A stretch of 18,025 nucleotides of DNA from Mariprofundus sp. (GTDB lineage Bacteria; Pseudomonadota; Zetaproteobacteria; Mariprofundales; Mariprofundaceae). The DNA is taken from positions 1-18,025 of the forward strand of contig JAUZQH010000171.1 in the NCBI GenBank assembly GCA_030951065.1. Reading direction: 5' to 3'. Shown one piece after another: positions 1-9,475 of this stretch (position 1 is its first letter; every line of letters starts with the position of its first letter). Under the pieces are notes generated by a model. The model was given only the letters and a program-made list of their open reading frames with translations, was not told where the DNA came from and did no database searches. The position numbers and the translations under genes were made by a program.

Positions 1-12
1 ACCTGTCGCCTG

Positions 13-324
13 TCAGGCGTTTTGTTTCGACCGCTGCTCTTTCCTGGCTCGAATACGTGCTTTTTTATCATCCACAGCATGTGCATCCCGGGGCTTGCGT
101 GGCAGGGAACGATAAATCTCCACCCTGTCACCATCCCGCAAGACCTGATCACCCTTGACCAGTTTGGCAAAAACACCCAGCTTGTTCACAGACAAATCGA
201 TTTCCGGGTGTTTGTCACGCATGCCACTCATATGTACAGCTTCCTCGGCTGTCGTTCCTTCGGCGACATCCAGTTCCTCAAGAAACTGCTCATTTGGCAA
301 CGCATAAACCACGCTTATATGCAT
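13..324 (-). CDS. rnfH: RnfH family ubiquitin-like protein (RatB/UPF0125)
   Basis: Small 103-residue protein of the RnfH (UPF0125) family, which has a beta-grasp, ubiquitin-like fold. Visible family marks are the N-terminal VVYALP strand (residues 5-10), an EGTTAEEAV helix start (22-30), NKLGVF (47-52) and DGDRVEIYRSL (64-74), followed by a basic, probably disordered tail rich in Lys and Arg. The length is normal for the family. The ATG at 322-324 is preceded by GAGGGG about six bases upstream, a good ribosome binding site, and overlaps the end of ratA by 10 bp, so the two are translationally coupled. The ratA-rnfH pairing is conserved in many proteobacteria; the biochemical role of RnfH is not settled, and the name reflects occasional linkage to rnf genes, which are not seen here. 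Confidence 0.9.
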   Translation of the reverse strand: MHISVVYALPNEQFLEELDVAEGTTAEEAVHMSGMRDKHPEIDLSVNKLGVFAKLVKGDQVLRDGDRVEIYRSLPRKPRDAHAVDDKKARIRARKEQRSKQNA

Positions 325-758
325 GATGATCCCCTCAATGCCAGCGCCCGCTGTTCAAAAGACTGCACCATGGATTTGCAGGCAGTTGCAAAAATCGGAC
401 TGGCAACCATATCGAGCATCATACTGCGAAATTCAAATTCAATTGAGAAATGAACAGAGCAACGATCTGGCCCGATGGCTTCAAATGTCCACACGCTTTC
501 CAGAAAACGAAACGGCCCTTCCAGCAACCGGACTTCAATAAGCTTATTGGTGATAAAGCGATCGACAGTTTGGAAACTGTGCCGCGACCCGGCCAGATCA
601 GCGACCAGTTCCGCACGGAGCTCCCCGGCTTGCTGGTGTAAAACCGTCGCATCTGCCACCCAAGGTAAAAAAGCCGGATAGGCTTCGATATCCATCACAA
701 TATCAAACATGTCCGAGGCCGGACAAGCTATCTCACGCGTTTCTTCAAAACTGCGCAT
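315..758 (-). CDS. ratA: RatA/Coq10-type START-domain protein
   Basis: A 147-residue polyketide-cyclase/START-like domain protein of the RatA-Coq10 family. The N-terminal pattern V/I-x-C-PASDMFDIVMDIEAYPAFLPW (about residues 10-33) is the family hallmark: the first helix plus the YPxFLPW loop. A WTFE strand and a C-terminal amphipathic helix follow. In E. coli RatA has been reported to bind 50S subunits and block 70S formation, while Coq10 homologues bind quinones; the sequence cannot decide between these roles. The ATG at 756-758 directly abuts the der stop codon with no intergenic base and only a weak Shine-Dalgarno match, so translation probably depends on der. It overlaps rnfH by 10 bp. 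Confidence 0.9.
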   Translation of the reverse strand: MRSFEETREIACPASDMFDIVMDIEAYPAFLPWVADATVLHQQAGELRAELVADLAGSRHSFQTVDRFITNKLIEVRLLEGPFRFLESVWTFEAIGPDRCSVHFSIEFEFRSMMLDMVASPIFATACKSMVQSFEQRALALRGSSCI

Positions 759-2111
759 TCAGGACTTATACGGGTTTTTACCAGCCGTAAACGAAAAACG
801 GACAGGTACACCGGTCAAATCAAAACTTGTCCGGAACGACTGCTCCAGATAACGCTTATAACTGGTTTTCAGGCCCTTGGGACGATTGCAGAAAATCTTG
901 ATGGAGGGCGGACGGGTGGAAATCTGGGAAGCATATTTTAATCGCACAACCGCACCATGATCACTGGGAGGATGTTGAGCTTGCTGTACATCTGCCAACC
1001 AGCGATTGAGCGCTCCTGTTGTTAACTCGAAGCTGTTGCGGCGAGCCGCCTTGACCGCTTCATCAAGCAACCGTTTTATGCCCTTGCCGCTTTTGGCTGT
1101 AATACGAAAGACAGGGATATCAGACATGCCCCGCATCCTGAAATCAAGGCGTTCAGCATAATATTTCCATTGATCTTCATTGAGCAAGTCCAGTTTATTG
1201 ACAGCAACAATCAGCGCACAACCCTCGTCCAGAGCCAGTTGCATCAGGCGCATATCCTGCTCAACAATACCTTCGCCACCGTCAAGCAGCATGACCGCCA
1301 CATCAGAACGCCGGAATGCCTGTACAGCTTTCACGCGCGCAACGAATTCAATGATATCATTGATACGGCCATGCTTACGCTGGCCGGCAGTATCCACCAG
1401 GCGGATAAATCCGTCTTTGTATGGCATGCTGCTATCAATGGCATCGCGGGTAGTACCGGCAATATCACTGACCACCATACGTTGTTTTCTTAACCATGCA
1501 TTGATAAGCGTGGATTTGCCGACATTCGGCCGGCCAATCACAGCAACCGATGCAATAGCCTGCTGTGCGTCCTCAATCGGTTCGTCAGTCTGCTCCGGAA
1601 TCAGATTTTCCAGGGTAGCAATAAAATCACGTACGCCCTCACCATGGGCCGCGGAAACAGCTATCGGATCACCCAGGCCCAGGCTGAAAAACTCTATCTC
1701 GCTACCCGGCTTCTCTGCCTTGTTGGCCACAAGCAGCAGTGGAATGTGATGTTTGCGTAATTTGTCAGCGATGACAGCATCTATCGGTGTAGCTCCGGCC
1801 TGTGCATCAACCACAAACAGTACAACATCGGCAATTTCCAGGGCAGCTTCCACCTGTAAATCAATAGCCGGCTGCATGACATCGTGGGTACCCTCACCAA
1901 TACCACCGGTATCGACCAGCACCACATCCCGTTCGCCAAGTCGGCACTCGTTTTCCAGCCGGTCTACGGTGACGCCGGGACGGTCTCCGACAATAGCTTT
2001 GCGTTTGCCAACAATGCGATTAAACAGGGTCGATTTGCCAACATTGGGGCGACCGACAATAGCAATAACCGGCAATCTTGAGACGTGATGATGATTTATT
2101 GATTCTGACAA
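759..2111 (-). CDS. der: GTPase Der (EngA), 50S ribosome assembly factor
   Basis: Double-Era-like GTPase needed for maturation of the 50S ribosomal subunit. Two tandem G domains are visible. The first has GRPNVGKS at residues 20-27, DTGG at 67-70 and NKAE at 130-133; the second has GRPNVGKS at 193-200, DTAGQRK at 240-246 and NKLD at 305-308. A KH-like domain occupies roughly 355-445. The 450-residue length is normal. The switch of domain 1 reads GVTVDR where the usual form is GVTRDR. The first possible start is TTG at 2109-2111, with AGGA about eight bases upstream. A second TTG at residue 13 would give the canonical MPVIAIVGRPN start but has a poorer ribosome binding site, so the start is uncertain by 12 codons. 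No in-frame ATG is available. The gene lies 30 bp after bamB and abuts ratA. Confidence 0.96.
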   Translation of the reverse strand: MSESINHHHVSRLPVIAIVGRPNVGKSTLFNRIVGKRKAIVGDRPGVTVDRLENECRLGERDVVLVDTGGIGEGTHDVMQPAIDLQVEAALEIADVVLFVVDAQAGATPIDAVIADKLRKHHIPLLLVANKAEKPGSEIEFFSLGLGDPIAVSAAHGEGVRDFIATLENLIPEQTDEPIEDAQQAIASVAVIGRPNVGKSTLINAWLRKQRMVVSDIAGTTRDAIDSSMPYKDGFIRLVDTAGQRKHGRINDIIEFVARVKAVQAFRRSDVAVMLLDGGEGIVEQDMRLMQLALDEGCALIVAVNKLDLLNEDQWKYYAERLDFRMRGMSDIPVFRITAKSGKGIKRLLDEAVKAARRNSFELTTGALNRWLADVQQAQHPPSDHGAVVRLKYASQISTRPPSIKIFCNRPKGLKTSYKRYLEQSFRTSFDLTGVPVRFSFTAGKNPYKS

Positions 2112-2141
2112 GGAGGATTCCTGAAAACAGCCACTATGGAT

Positions 2142-3356
2142 TCAGCGCAGCATATAAAGCGTGCCGAGATTGTTGCGCACCAGAACACCGCCACTGGCAG
2201 CAACCGGAGCACGATCAATGCGACCATCCAGTTTTATACTGGCCAGTACGGTTCCGCTCAGATTCAGGCGAAACACATGCGCCTGATCATCGGCAACCCA
2301 CAAACTGCCCTTCCACAATACAGGCCCGGTCAATGCACCATCAGAGACGTGCTTCTTCCACAGCGTTTCTGCGCCGGATGTCTCCAGTGCTCGCACGGCA
2401 CCTGTGGCATCTGCGATAAATACAGTGTTGCCAATTAACAGCGGTTTTGATTTCAGGGACAGATTACGGGTACTGAGTGTACTACCATCCTGCAAAGACA
2501 GAAATGTGAGGTCACCCTGGTAAATAGAAATGATGATCATATCTTCGCCCCGACCGGATTGAGCGGCCGGCACAATAAGCGGTGTTGCCGTTGGTATTTT
2601 TATTTCACTCATCACTGCAGCATTATTGCTGAGCAGCAGTTGCCTTTTCCACAAAAAATTGCCGTTTTCAGCGTTCAATGCAACCACATCGCCATTGCTG
2701 AACACAGCATAAATATGATGCTTGTATATGACCGGCGATGGATTCAAATGAATTCCAAGGCCGCCCAGCAGACCGGAGGAATAACTCCAAACTTTTTTCC
2801 CGTCCCCGGTAAATCGGTAAATCTGATTATTTGATGCCTGAATAACAAAACCGTCACCTGCAGCAACGGGTCGACTGATCAGCGCAGCGGAAAGCTGCTT
2901 CTGCCAAACGATACGATGATTGTCGATATCCAGCCCATACAGAATACCTCCCACATCACCGATAACAACCAGCCCGTTCGGCAGCCTCAGTGCACCGGAT
3001 TCAGAAGCATGTTCTAGCCCAATCCTGTCCATTTCACTGCCATCATTGGCCCGATAGATACGAACGCGCCGGTCCTGACCTCCGGCAACCACAAGTTCTT
3101 TCTGATTGCTCATCATAACAGCCGGCAAACTGAAGCCGGGCGGTGAAGCGGGTTTCCGCTGATCAACATCATTACGCCACAGCACTGATATATGCCCTGT
3201 TGGAGAGGCCGGAGCGACAACAGCCTTATCCTCCGTATGTTGGACCGGGCTATCCGCCCACATCCCCGCAACAGTCGAACAGCCGGACAAAACCAGCAGC
3301 CCCGACAGCAGGGATATAAAACCGAGCCGTAATGACAGTGAACAATGTTTCAACAT
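2142..3356 (-). CDS. bamB: Outer membrane assembly lipoprotein BamB
   Basis: A 404-residue PQQ-like beta-propeller lipoprotein of the BAM complex, which helps fold beta-barrel proteins into the outer membrane. The N-terminus has basic and hydrophobic stretches and the lipobox LSGC with the acylated Cys at residue 26. The residue after the Cys is Ser, not Asp, consistent with Lol sorting to the outer membrane. Repeated blade motifs are visible, such as VVIGDVGGILYGLD, IYRFTGDGKKVW, VVALNAENGNFLWKR, VRALETSGAETLWKK and VFRLNLSG, spaced about 40-50 residues as expected for an eight-bladed propeller. The ATG shares its A with the TGA stop of the upstream yfgM-like gene (a TGATG overlap). The order yfgM-bamB-der is the one seen in enterobacteria. 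Confidence 0.94.
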   Translation of the reverse strand: MLKHCSLSLRLGFISLLSGLLVLSGCSTVAGMWADSPVQHTEDKAVVAPASPTGHISVLWRNDVDQRKPASPPGFSLPAVMMSNQKELVVAGGQDRRVRIYRANDGSEMDRIGLEHASESGALRLPNGLVVIGDVGGILYGLDIDNHRIVWQKQLSAALISRPVAAGDGFVIQASNNQIYRFTGDGKKVWSYSSGLLGGLGIHLNPSPVIYKHHIYAVFSNGDVVALNAENGNFLWKRQLLLSNNAAVMSEIKIPTATPLIVPAAQSGRGEDMIIISIYQGDLTFLSLQDGSTLSTRNLSLKSKPLLIGNTVFIADATGAVRALETSGAETLWKKHVSDGALTGPVLWKGSLWVADDQAHVFRLNLSGTVLASIKLDGRIDRAPVAASGGVLVRNNLGTLYMLR

Positions 3357-4018
3357 CAGGATGTTTTCAGGGCCATCAATGTTTCAATCCTGGTTTTCAA
3401 AGCATCATCCTGCGAGACAGCATCCAGTGCTTTTTGCAAATGTTTTTCTTTTTCCGCAGCATCGGAGCTCGCCATGGCCATCAAATAATGGCGCAACTGT
3501 TGATACTGATCACCAACCGTATGCTCCAGCAGTGCATTGGCAGCAGTTTTATCACCCTGCTCGATCTTCAGCTCAGCCAAATCCAGGCGAGCCTGCCAAA
3601 CCCATTCCTTCATGGCTTTCGGATGATCAATAAGAGCCTGCAGGTGCGCTTCGGCATGAGCCGGATCCAGACGTGCCATCTGCATTTGGGCCAGAGCACT
3701 ATAGCTGCTTGATGCAAACTGTGTGACCACACTTTGCATCAGAGCCTGTTGCTTGCCCGCATCCTGTTCATTCACAGCCTGCTGATACAAAGTAGCCGCT
3801 GCTGCACGTTGAGATTTATTGTGCTGCTGCCACAAGCCTCCCGCAATCAGCATAACAACCAGTGCAATGACTGCCGCAATAATCTGTTTCTGGTTGTTCT
3901 GTGCCCAATGCGTCCACTGGGCAGAACGCATATCACGTTTGAGTTCATCCAATTCGCCCTGAGACGGGGTGCTTCCCTCAGGCATTACCGAACCCTTCAC
4001 AGGTACTTTGTCATTCAT
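3356..4018 (-). CDS. yfgM: YfgM-like membrane-anchored TPR protein
   Basis: A 220-residue single-pass inner-membrane protein resembling YfgM, the ancillary SecYEG/PpiD partner in E. coli. It has a polar cytoplasmic N-terminus (1-43), one transmembrane helix (about 45-63) and an Ala/Gln-rich periplasmic region with helical TPR-like repeats (for example YSALAQMQMARLDPAHAEAH and ARLDLAELKIEQGDKTAANALLE). This organisation matches the TPR_21 family. The ATG at 4016-4018 has GAGG eight bases upstream. The gene overlaps bamB by 1 bp and heads the yfgM-bamB-der-ratA-rnfH run. The assignment rests on domain layout plus synteny, because sequence conservation in this family is low. Confidence 0.85.
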   Translation of the reverse strand: MNDKVPVKGSVMPEGSTPSQGELDELKRDMRSAQWTHWAQNNQKQIIAAVIALVVMLIAGGLWQQHNKSQRAAAATLYQQAVNEQDAGKQQALMQSVVTQFASSSYSALAQMQMARLDPAHAEAHLQALIDHPKAMKEWVWQARLDLAELKIEQGDKTAANALLEHTVGDQYQQLRHYLMAMASSDAAEKEKHLQKALDAVSQDDALKTRIETLMALKTS

Positions 4019-4053
4019 CTTGTTATCCTCAGTGATTCAATTTATTCATCATC

Positions 4054-4083
4054 ATTGTACAAAATCCGCCGCAGCCTAAACAA
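4054..4083 (-). promoter_or_regulatory. Candidate sigma70 promoter for the yfgM-bamB-der operon
   Basis: In the 83-bp gap between the permease gene and yfgM, the minus strand carries TTGTTT (4078-4083), an 18-base spacer and TACAAT (4054-4059). The -10 box matches the consensus at five of six bases, whereas the -35 box matches weakly. Transcription would start about 30 bases upstream of the yfgM ATG. This is the largest gap between 4018 and 5666, so a promoter here is plausible, but read-through from the upstream operon is not excluded. Confidence 0.4.
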
Positions 4084-4101
4084 TCTCACTGTGCTTGCAA
4101 T

Positions 4102-5169
4102 TTATCCTGACTTCTTATCATCAAAGCGCCTTTCCAGCACAATGGAAACCACGCTCTTGACCAATGCAGCCATCGGGATCGCTATAATCACACCCATAAT
4201 ACCCCACAGGCTTCCAAACACGAGAATTGCAACAATAATTGCGATCGGATGCAAATTGACAATCTCTGAAAACAGCCAGGGCACAACCACATTGGCATCG
4301 ACGGCCTGTACAATCGCATAGGCCAATACACTGTATGCCATCGTATCCGTCCAGCCCCATTGGAAAAATGACAGCAGGATCACGGGAAACGTGACCACTG
4401 CAGCACCTACAAACGGAATCCATACTGAAATACCGGTCAACACTCCCAGCAACAGTGCGTATTCATGCCCCATCCACCAGTACACCAGCCACATGGCAAT
4501 ACCAACCAATAAAGCTTCCCAGAATTTGCCGCGAATATAGTTACCAATCTGCGTATCCAGTTCATTCCATACGCGATGCAGCAACGCACGCTCTCTGGGT
4601 AAAAACTGTTGTCCCCAGCTGATGATAACTTCCTTATCCTTGAGAAAAAAGAATACCATCACCGGCACCAGTACAGCATAGACAAGCAGCGTGATCATAC
4701 CCGGTATCGAAGCAATGGAAAAAGTCAGCAATGCTCCGCCCCACTCCTGCAGTTTCACTGCCATAGCAGCAATGATTTTCTGAAGATAACTCGGATTGAT
4801 CCATTCAGCATGACTGGTCTGCAACTGTTGCAGCATATCCCGAATTGACTGCACATATTGCGGTGCATGCGAAACCAGACGACCAACCTGCTCGGTGAGC
4901 AGCGGCAGGACGGCTAACAATGTGAATAACAGCAACAACATGGCTCCGCCACCGGTGACGATAATAGCCAGCATGCGGGGAAACTTACAGCGTATCAGCA
5001 GATCAACAATACCATCAAGTACATAGGCCAGCGCAATTCCCAGCAACACAGGGGCAAGAATCGGCCCGATTAAAACAAGCAGAATAAAAATAACCAGCAA
5101 TGACGAAAACAACATCACCAGTTCGGTGTCTGCCAGCCGCTTTTGTAACCATTCGGCTATGATGGACAT
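4102..5169 (-). CDS. AI-2E family (PerM-type) membrane transporter
   Basis: A 355-residue polytopic inner-membrane protein of the AI-2E transporter family (PF01594; PerM/YdgG/TqsA relatives). There are two N-terminal transmembrane helices (about 17-55) and another near 65-92. An amphipathic, hydrophilic segment follows (about 93-145). The C-terminal half holds the conserved block VPVMVFFFLKDKE (about 168-180), the IGNYIRGKF motif (about 211-219), GxxxxIPFVGA (about 246-257) and QAVDANVVVPWLFSEIVNLHPI (about 288-309). Substrates differ across this family and none can be assigned here. The ATG at 5167-5169 overlaps the upstream DUF4149-like gene by 13 bp, and AAGGA lies three bases before it. 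Confidence 0.9.
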   Translation of the reverse strand: MSIIAEWLQKRLADTELVMLFSSLLVIFILLVLIGPILAPVLLGIALAYVLDGIVDLLIRCKFPRMLAIIVTGGGAMLLLLFTLLAVLPLLTEQVGRLVSHAPQYVQSIRDMLQQLQTSHAEWINPSYLQKIIAAMAVKLQEWGGALLTFSIASIPGMITLLVYAVLVPVMVFFFLKDKEVIISWGQQFLPRERALLHRVWNELDTQIGNYIRGKFWEALLVGIAMWLVYWWMGHEYALLLGVLTGISVWIPFVGAAVVTFPVILLSFFQWGWTDTMAYSVLAYAIVQAVDANVVVPWLFSEIVNLHPIAIIVAILVFGSLWGIMGVIIAIPMAALVKSVVSIVLERRFDDKKSG

Positions 5170-5666
5170 GATTCCTTAACCGTACTGTTGCTGCAGCGCC
5201 GTGTAGCACCAAGCCCGACCAGCACAACCATTGCCAATGATGAAAACAGATGGAGCAATGCGCTGATACCGTGCCATATGCCGAACAGTTTGCGCTGCGA
5301 ATCGTCACTCGCTAGCTGATCCATGGAGCCGATCTGCGTTTTGAGATCTGCAATGACAGGGGAAACACCATACTCATTACCTGCAATGAACAATATAACC
5401 AGCAATAATAACGACCACCGAAGCTTGCCCACAGATATATCTGACTTCTGCATTCTTAACCAGAATACCGAAACTGCCGCAGCCAGAAAAAGAAACCCCA
5501 TATTAGCCAGGTGAAAAACACTGCCCGCCAATGAACCGGCCAGTGAAATACTGCCTGCTTTGGCAAACAGCACAGGCGCAACCACATAGCCGGGCACCAC
5601 CAATAAGCCCAGCATCAGGGCCAGACACAAACGTATGGCACCGATACGGATGCAATCAACACTCAT
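5157..5666 (-). CDS. DUF4149 (TMEM205-like) membrane protein
   Basis: A small inner-membrane protein with about four hydrophobic helices and the features of DUF4149/TMEM205-like proteins: a first helix rich in Gly/Val ending PVLFA, a conserved GSVFHLANMGF region, a third helix followed by NEYGVSPVIADLK, and a FGIWHGISALLHLFSSLAMV last helix. No biochemical function is established. I chose the ATG at 5664-5666, which gives 169 residues with GAGAAG upstream. The reading frame stays open to a TTG at 5747, which would add 27 residues of basic sequence but lacks a ribosome binding site; an ATG at 5690 also lacks one. The gene overlaps the permease gene by 13 bp and follows greA by 96 bp, in which I see no convincing terminator. 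Confidence 0.72.
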   Translation of the reverse strand: MSVDCIRIGAIRLCLALMLGLLVVPGYVVAPVLFAKAGSISLAGSLAGSVFHLANMGFLFLAAAVSVFWLRMQKSDISVGKLRWSLLLLVILFIAGNEYGVSPVIADLKTQIGSMDQLASDDSQRKLFGIWHGISALLHLFSSLAMVVLVGLGATRRCSNSTVKESCPS

Positions 5667-5762
5667 CCCCTGACTTCTCAATCGACGCATTACACCGGAC
5701 ACACTTCGCACAAGAAACTTGAGGAGCACAGCTCGAATGCACGACAAACTGCCGTAGCCATC

Positions 5763-6236
5763 TTATACATATTCAATGGACTGGATTTCGTACTCACGCT
5801 CTCCGCCCGGTGCGAGGACAACAGCAATATCTCCCTCTTCCTTACCGATCAGGGCACGTGCAATCGGTGAAGTGATCGAAATTTTACCAGCTTCGATATC
5901 CGCTTCATCCACACCGACAATCTGATACGTGATTTCTGTACCTTCATCCAGATCGATCAATTCTACCGTCGCGCCGAAAACAATCTTTTCAGCTGTAATC
6001 GTAGCCGGATCAATGATATGAGCACGAGCCAGCTTGTCTTCGATATCTTTCACACGCGCTTCGTTCATGCCCTGCTCTTCCTTGGCCGAATGGTATTCAG
6101 CATTTTCGGACAAATCGCCATGCGCACGCGCTTCTTCAATTGCAGCTACAATCTGATGCCGTTTCTCACCCTTAAGGTAATTCAGGGTATCTTTTAATGT
6201 TTCGGCTCCCTGTCTGGTCATTGGTACACGTTCCAT
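5763..6236 (-). CDS. greA: Transcription elongation factor GreA
   Basis: A 157-residue GreA, which rescues backtracked RNA polymerase by stimulating transcript cleavage through the secondary channel. The N-terminal coiled coil carries the catalytic tip GDLSENAEY (residues 40-48; acidic residues D41 and E44), preceded by the usual MTRQGAETLKDTLNYLK helix. The C-terminal FKBP-like domain ends in SPIARALIGKEEGDIAVV and an EYEIQSIEYV strand. Length and domain order are normal, and both tip acids are present. The ATG lies two bases after the carB stop codon with only a distant GAGG, so it is probably coupled to carB translation. The carB-greA order is common in proteobacteria. Confidence 0.96.
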   Translation of the reverse strand: MERVPMTRQGAETLKDTLNYLKGEKRHQIVAAIEEARAHGDLSENAEYHSAKEEQGMNEARVKDIEDKLARAHIIDPATITAEKIVFGATVELIDLDEGTEITYQIVGVDEADIEAGKISITSPIARALIGKEEGDIAVVLAPGGEREYEIQSIEYV

Positions 6237-6238
6237 AG

Positions 6239-9200
6239 TTATGTCTGATTCCTCATGTCTTTTAAATTATGATATTCCTGAATGCTTTTAACCATGGTCA
6301 CATCCGAATGCCCGGCAATCGCATGCGCTGCCGCCAGACCACCGGCCATCGTCGTATAATAGGCAATACCGCGATCCAGTGTTGCCTGTCGAATTGATTT
6401 GGAGTCCTTGATGGCTTGCTCACCCTCAGTCGTATTAATAATCAGATCGACTTCATCATTCAGCAAACGGTCAACAATATGCGGCCGCACACCTTCAATC
6501 ACCTTGGCAACGCTTTCAGCTTCCAGCCCCGCCCCGACCAGTGCCCTGTGTGTGCCGCTGGTTGCCAGCAGTTTAAAACCGGCACCGGCCAGCACCCGGC
6601 CAACCTCGATAGCTTCCGATTTATCTGCCTCACGCACTGAAATAAATGCAGTGCCGGATTCCGGTAACAGAACACCTACGCCCAGCTGGGCTTTGGAAAA
6701 AGCCGCTGTAAAGCAGCCTGCAATGCCCATCACTTCGCCGGTTGATTTCATTTCCGGACTCAATAGCGGGTCAACCCCGCGGAATTTCACAAACGGGAAC
6801 ACGGCTTCTTTCACCGCGCGGAAATCGGTTGGCTGAGGAATATCATCAATACCCAGCTCATCCAGTGTCTGCCCTGCCATAATCCTCGCTGCAATTTTCG
6901 CCAGCGGTTTACCTGTCGCTTTGGAAACAAATGGAACAGTGCGGCTGGCACGCGGATTCACTTCCAGCACATAGAGCGTTTCGCCCTGCAAGGCAAACTG
7001 GATATTCAATAATCCTTTCACATTCAGTGCCAGTCCCAATGCTTCGGTATGCCGGCGCACTTCGGCAATCATTGTATCAGAAATCGAATGCGGTGGCAGA
7101 CAACAGGCCGAATCGCCCGAATGTACACCGGCTTCTTCGATATGCTCCATAATGCCACCGATGACCACCCGTTTACCATCAGCCAGTGCATCCACATCCA
7201 GCTCGATCGCACGATTCAGAAAACGATCCAGCAGCACCGGATGATCGGGTGATGCCTGTACCGCTTCGGTCATATAGCGCAACAGACCTTTTTCATTGTG
7301 AACGATCTGCATGGCACGGCCACCCAGCACATAGGAAGGGCGTACCACTACCGGATAACCAATCTCTGCCGCCACCGCAACCGCTTCCTCAGTCGATCTT
7401 GCGGTACCGTTTTCAGGTTGCAACAGATTCAACTCATGTAATAACTGTTGAAAACGTTCACGATCTTCAGCCAGGTCAATCATATCCGGGCTGGTACCGA
7501 TAATTGGCACACCGGCAGCTTCCAGTGATTCGGCCAGTTTCAGCGGAGTCTGCCCGCCAAACTGCACAATCACCCCGTCCGGCTGTTCCACATCCACAAT
7601 AGCCATCACATCTTCATAGGTGAGCGGCTCAAAATAAAGACGATCCGAGGTGTCATAATCGGTCGAAACTGTTTCCGGATTACAGTTCACCATAATGGTT
7701 TCGTAACCATCTTCGGAAAGCGCAAAAGCCGCATGCACGCAGCAGTAATCAAATTCGATACCCTGGCCGATGCGATTGGGACCACCGCCCAGCACCATGA
7801 TTTTCTTCTTATCGGAAGGTCTGGCTTCACATTCCTGTTCATAAGCAGAATAGAGATAAGGCGTGTGCGCTTCAAACTCGGCAGCACAGGTATCCACACG
7901 TTTAAAGACCGGATTGACTCCTGCAGCCTGCCGCGTCTGACGAACCGTCAGCTCATCACAGTCCAGCAATGCTGCCAACCGTGAATCGGAAAGCCCTTCG
8001 CGCTTGGCCTGTTTCCACTCGACAGCACTCAGTGAATCCACGTCACGACCCGACAGTGATCTTTCCAGCTCGATGACAACTGCAATCTCGCGGACAAACC
8101 ACGGATCAATGCGCGTCACATCAAAGACTCGTGCTTCCGTCCAGCCGATGCGCAAAGCCTCACCCAGCCACCACAAACGTTCTGCGCCTGGAACAGCCAG
8201 TTTTTCCTGCAGAAAACGGTCTGCATCTTCATCATCAGGGATGGATTTATCAAAACCGCAGGAGCCTGTTTCCAAACCGCGCATGGCCTTGCCCAGACTT
8301 TCGGTAAAGCTGCGACCAATGGCCATCACTTCCCCGACCGATTTCATCTGGGTGGTTAAACGGCAATCCGCACCCGGGAACTTTTCAAAGGCAAACCTCG
8401 GCAGCTTGGTCACCACATAATCAATGGTAGGTTCGAATGCCGCCGATGTTTCACCGGTAATATCGTTACGAATTTCATCCAGTGTATAACCCACTGCCAG
8501 TTTGGCAGCAATTTTGGCGATCGGGAAACCTGTCGCTTTGGAAGCCAGCGCCGAAGATCGCGACACGCGCGGATTCATTTCAATGATAATCAACCGGCCA
8601 TCAACCGGATTCACTGCAAACTGCACATTGGAACCACCGGTCTCCACACCGATTTCGCGCAAAATCGCAATGGAAGCATCGCGCATGCGCTGATATTCCT
8701 TGTCGGTCAGTGTCTGGGCAGGTGCGACAGTAATCGAATCACCGGTGTGTACGCCCATCGGATCAAGATTTTCGATCGAGCAGATGATGACACAGTTATC
8801 GGCCCGATCACGCATCACTTCCATCTCAAACTCTTTCCACCCGATGATGGATTCCTCGACCAGAATCTCATCTGTCGGCGAAGCATCCAGTCCCGATGCG
8901 GCAATCTGTTCGAATTCGTCCCGATTATAGGCAATTCCGCCGCCGGAACCACCGAGTGTGAACGACGGACGAATAATAATCGGATAACCGATATCGGCAG
9001 CCAGATCACGCGCCTCATCCATCGAATGGGCAAAACCGCCACGCGCCATTTCCAGACCAAGATGATCCATGGCTTTTTTGAAGCGTTCGCGATCTTCTGC
9101 CTTGTCAATAGCATCGGGCTGCGCACCAATCAAATGCACGCCGAATTTTTCCAGTATGCCATGCTTGTTCAGGGAAAGAGCACAGTTCAGCGCCGTCTGA

Positions 9201-9475
9201 CCGCCCATGGTCGGCAAAATGGCATCCGGCCGTTCTTTTTCGATAATTTTTGCCACCACTTCCCAGGTCACCGGTTCGATATACGTGGCATCGGCAAATT
9301 CGGGATCAGTCATGATCGTGGCAGGATTGGAGTTCACCAGAATCACCCGGAACCCCTCTTCTTTCAGGGCCTTACAGGCCTGAACGCCGGAATAATCAAA
9401 TTCACAGGCCTGGCCAATCACAATGGGACCTGCGCCTAAAATCATAATGGATTGAATATCAGTTCGACATGGCAT
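6239..9475 (-). CDS. carB: Carbamoyl-phosphate synthase large subunit
   Basis: A 1078-residue large subunit, which makes carbamoyl phosphate from bicarbonate, ammonia delivered from the small subunit, and two ATP, for arginine and pyrimidine synthesis. Two homologous ATP-grasp halves are visible. The first begins [19 protein letters not shown] and holds [18 protein letters not shown] and [18 protein letters not shown]. The second begins [18 protein letters not shown] and holds [16 protein letters not shown] and [18 protein letters not shown]. The C-terminal MGS-like allosteric domain (about residue 940 on) includes [11 protein letters not shown] and [11 protein letters not shown]. The N-terminus [17 protein letters not shown] aligns with E. 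coli CarB, fixing the ATG at 9473-9475; AAGGAG lies 13 bases upstream, a long spacing. No carA is adjacent: 322 non-coding bases precede the gene, so the small subunit must be encoded elsewhere. greA follows after 2 bp. Confidence 0.98.
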   Translation of the reverse strand: MPCRTDIQSIMILGAGPIVIGQACEFDYSGVQACKALKEEGFRVILVNSNPATIMTDPEFADATYIEPVTWEVVAKIIEKERPDAILPTMGGQTALNCALSLNKHGILEKFGVHLIGAQPDAIDKAEDRERFKKAMDHLGLEMARGGFAHSMDEARDLAADIGYPIIIRPSFTLGGSGGGIAYNRDEFEQIAASGLDASPTDEILVEESIIGWKEFEMEVMRDRADNCVIICSIENLDPMGVHTGDSITVAPAQTLTDKEYQRMRDASIAILREIGVETGGSNVQFAVNPVDGRLIIIEMNPRVSRSSALASKATGFPIAKIAAKLAVGYTLDEIRNDITGETSAAFEPTIDYVVTKLPRFAFEKFPGADCRLTTQMKSVGEVMAIGRSFTESLGKAMRGLETGSCGFDKSIPDDEDADRFLQEKLAVPGAERLWWLGEALRIGWTEARVFDVTRIDPWFVREIAVVIELERSLSGRDVDSLSAVEWKQAKREGLSDSRLAALLDCDELTVRQTRQAAGVNPVFKRVDTCAAEFEAHTPYLYSAYEQECEARPSDKKKIMVLGGGPNRIGQGIEFDYCCVHAAFALSEDGYETIMVNCNPETVSTDYDTSDRLYFEPLTYEDVMAIVDVEQPDGVIVQFGGQTPLKLAESLEAAGVPIIGTSPDMIDLAEDRERFQQLLHELNLLQPENGTARSTEEAVAVAAEIGYPVVVRPSYVLGGRAMQIVHNEKGLLRYMTEAVQASPDHPVLLDRFLNRAIELDVDALADGKRVVIGGIMEHIEEAGVHSGDSACCLPPHSISDTMIAEVRRHTEALGLALNVKGLLNIQFALQGETLYVLEVNPRASRTVPFVSKATGKPLAKIAARIMAGQTLDELGIDDIPQPTDFRAVKEAVFPFVKFRGVDPLLSPEMKSTGEVMGIAGCFTAAFSKAQLGVGVLLPESGTAFISVREADKSEAIEVGRVLAGAGFKLLATSGTHRALVGAGLEAESVAKVIEGVRPHIVDRLLNDEVDLIINTTEGEQAIKDSKSIRQATLDRGIAYYTTMAGGLAAAHAIAGHSDVTMVKSIQEYHNLKDMRNQT

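Noticed and set aside
7..19. Palindrome CGCCTG-T-CAGGCG at the end of rnfH.
   Set aside because: A one-base loop cannot form a normal RNA hairpin and no T-run follows within the window, so it is not called a terminator.
1180..1749. A 189-codon plus-strand open frame opposite der.
   Set aside because: Antisense to conserved GTPase domains, Ser/Arg/Ala-rich low-complexity translation, no ribosome binding site of note.
3734..4321. A 195-codon plus-strand open frame across the yfgM 5' end and the permease 3' end.
   Set aside because: It lies opposite two supported genes and has no recognisable motif or domain in its translation.
8747..9439. A 230-codon plus-strand open frame opposite the start of carB.
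   Set aside because: It is entirely antisense to a highly conserved, full-length carB and its translation shows no recognisable motif; it is a by-product of carB codon use.
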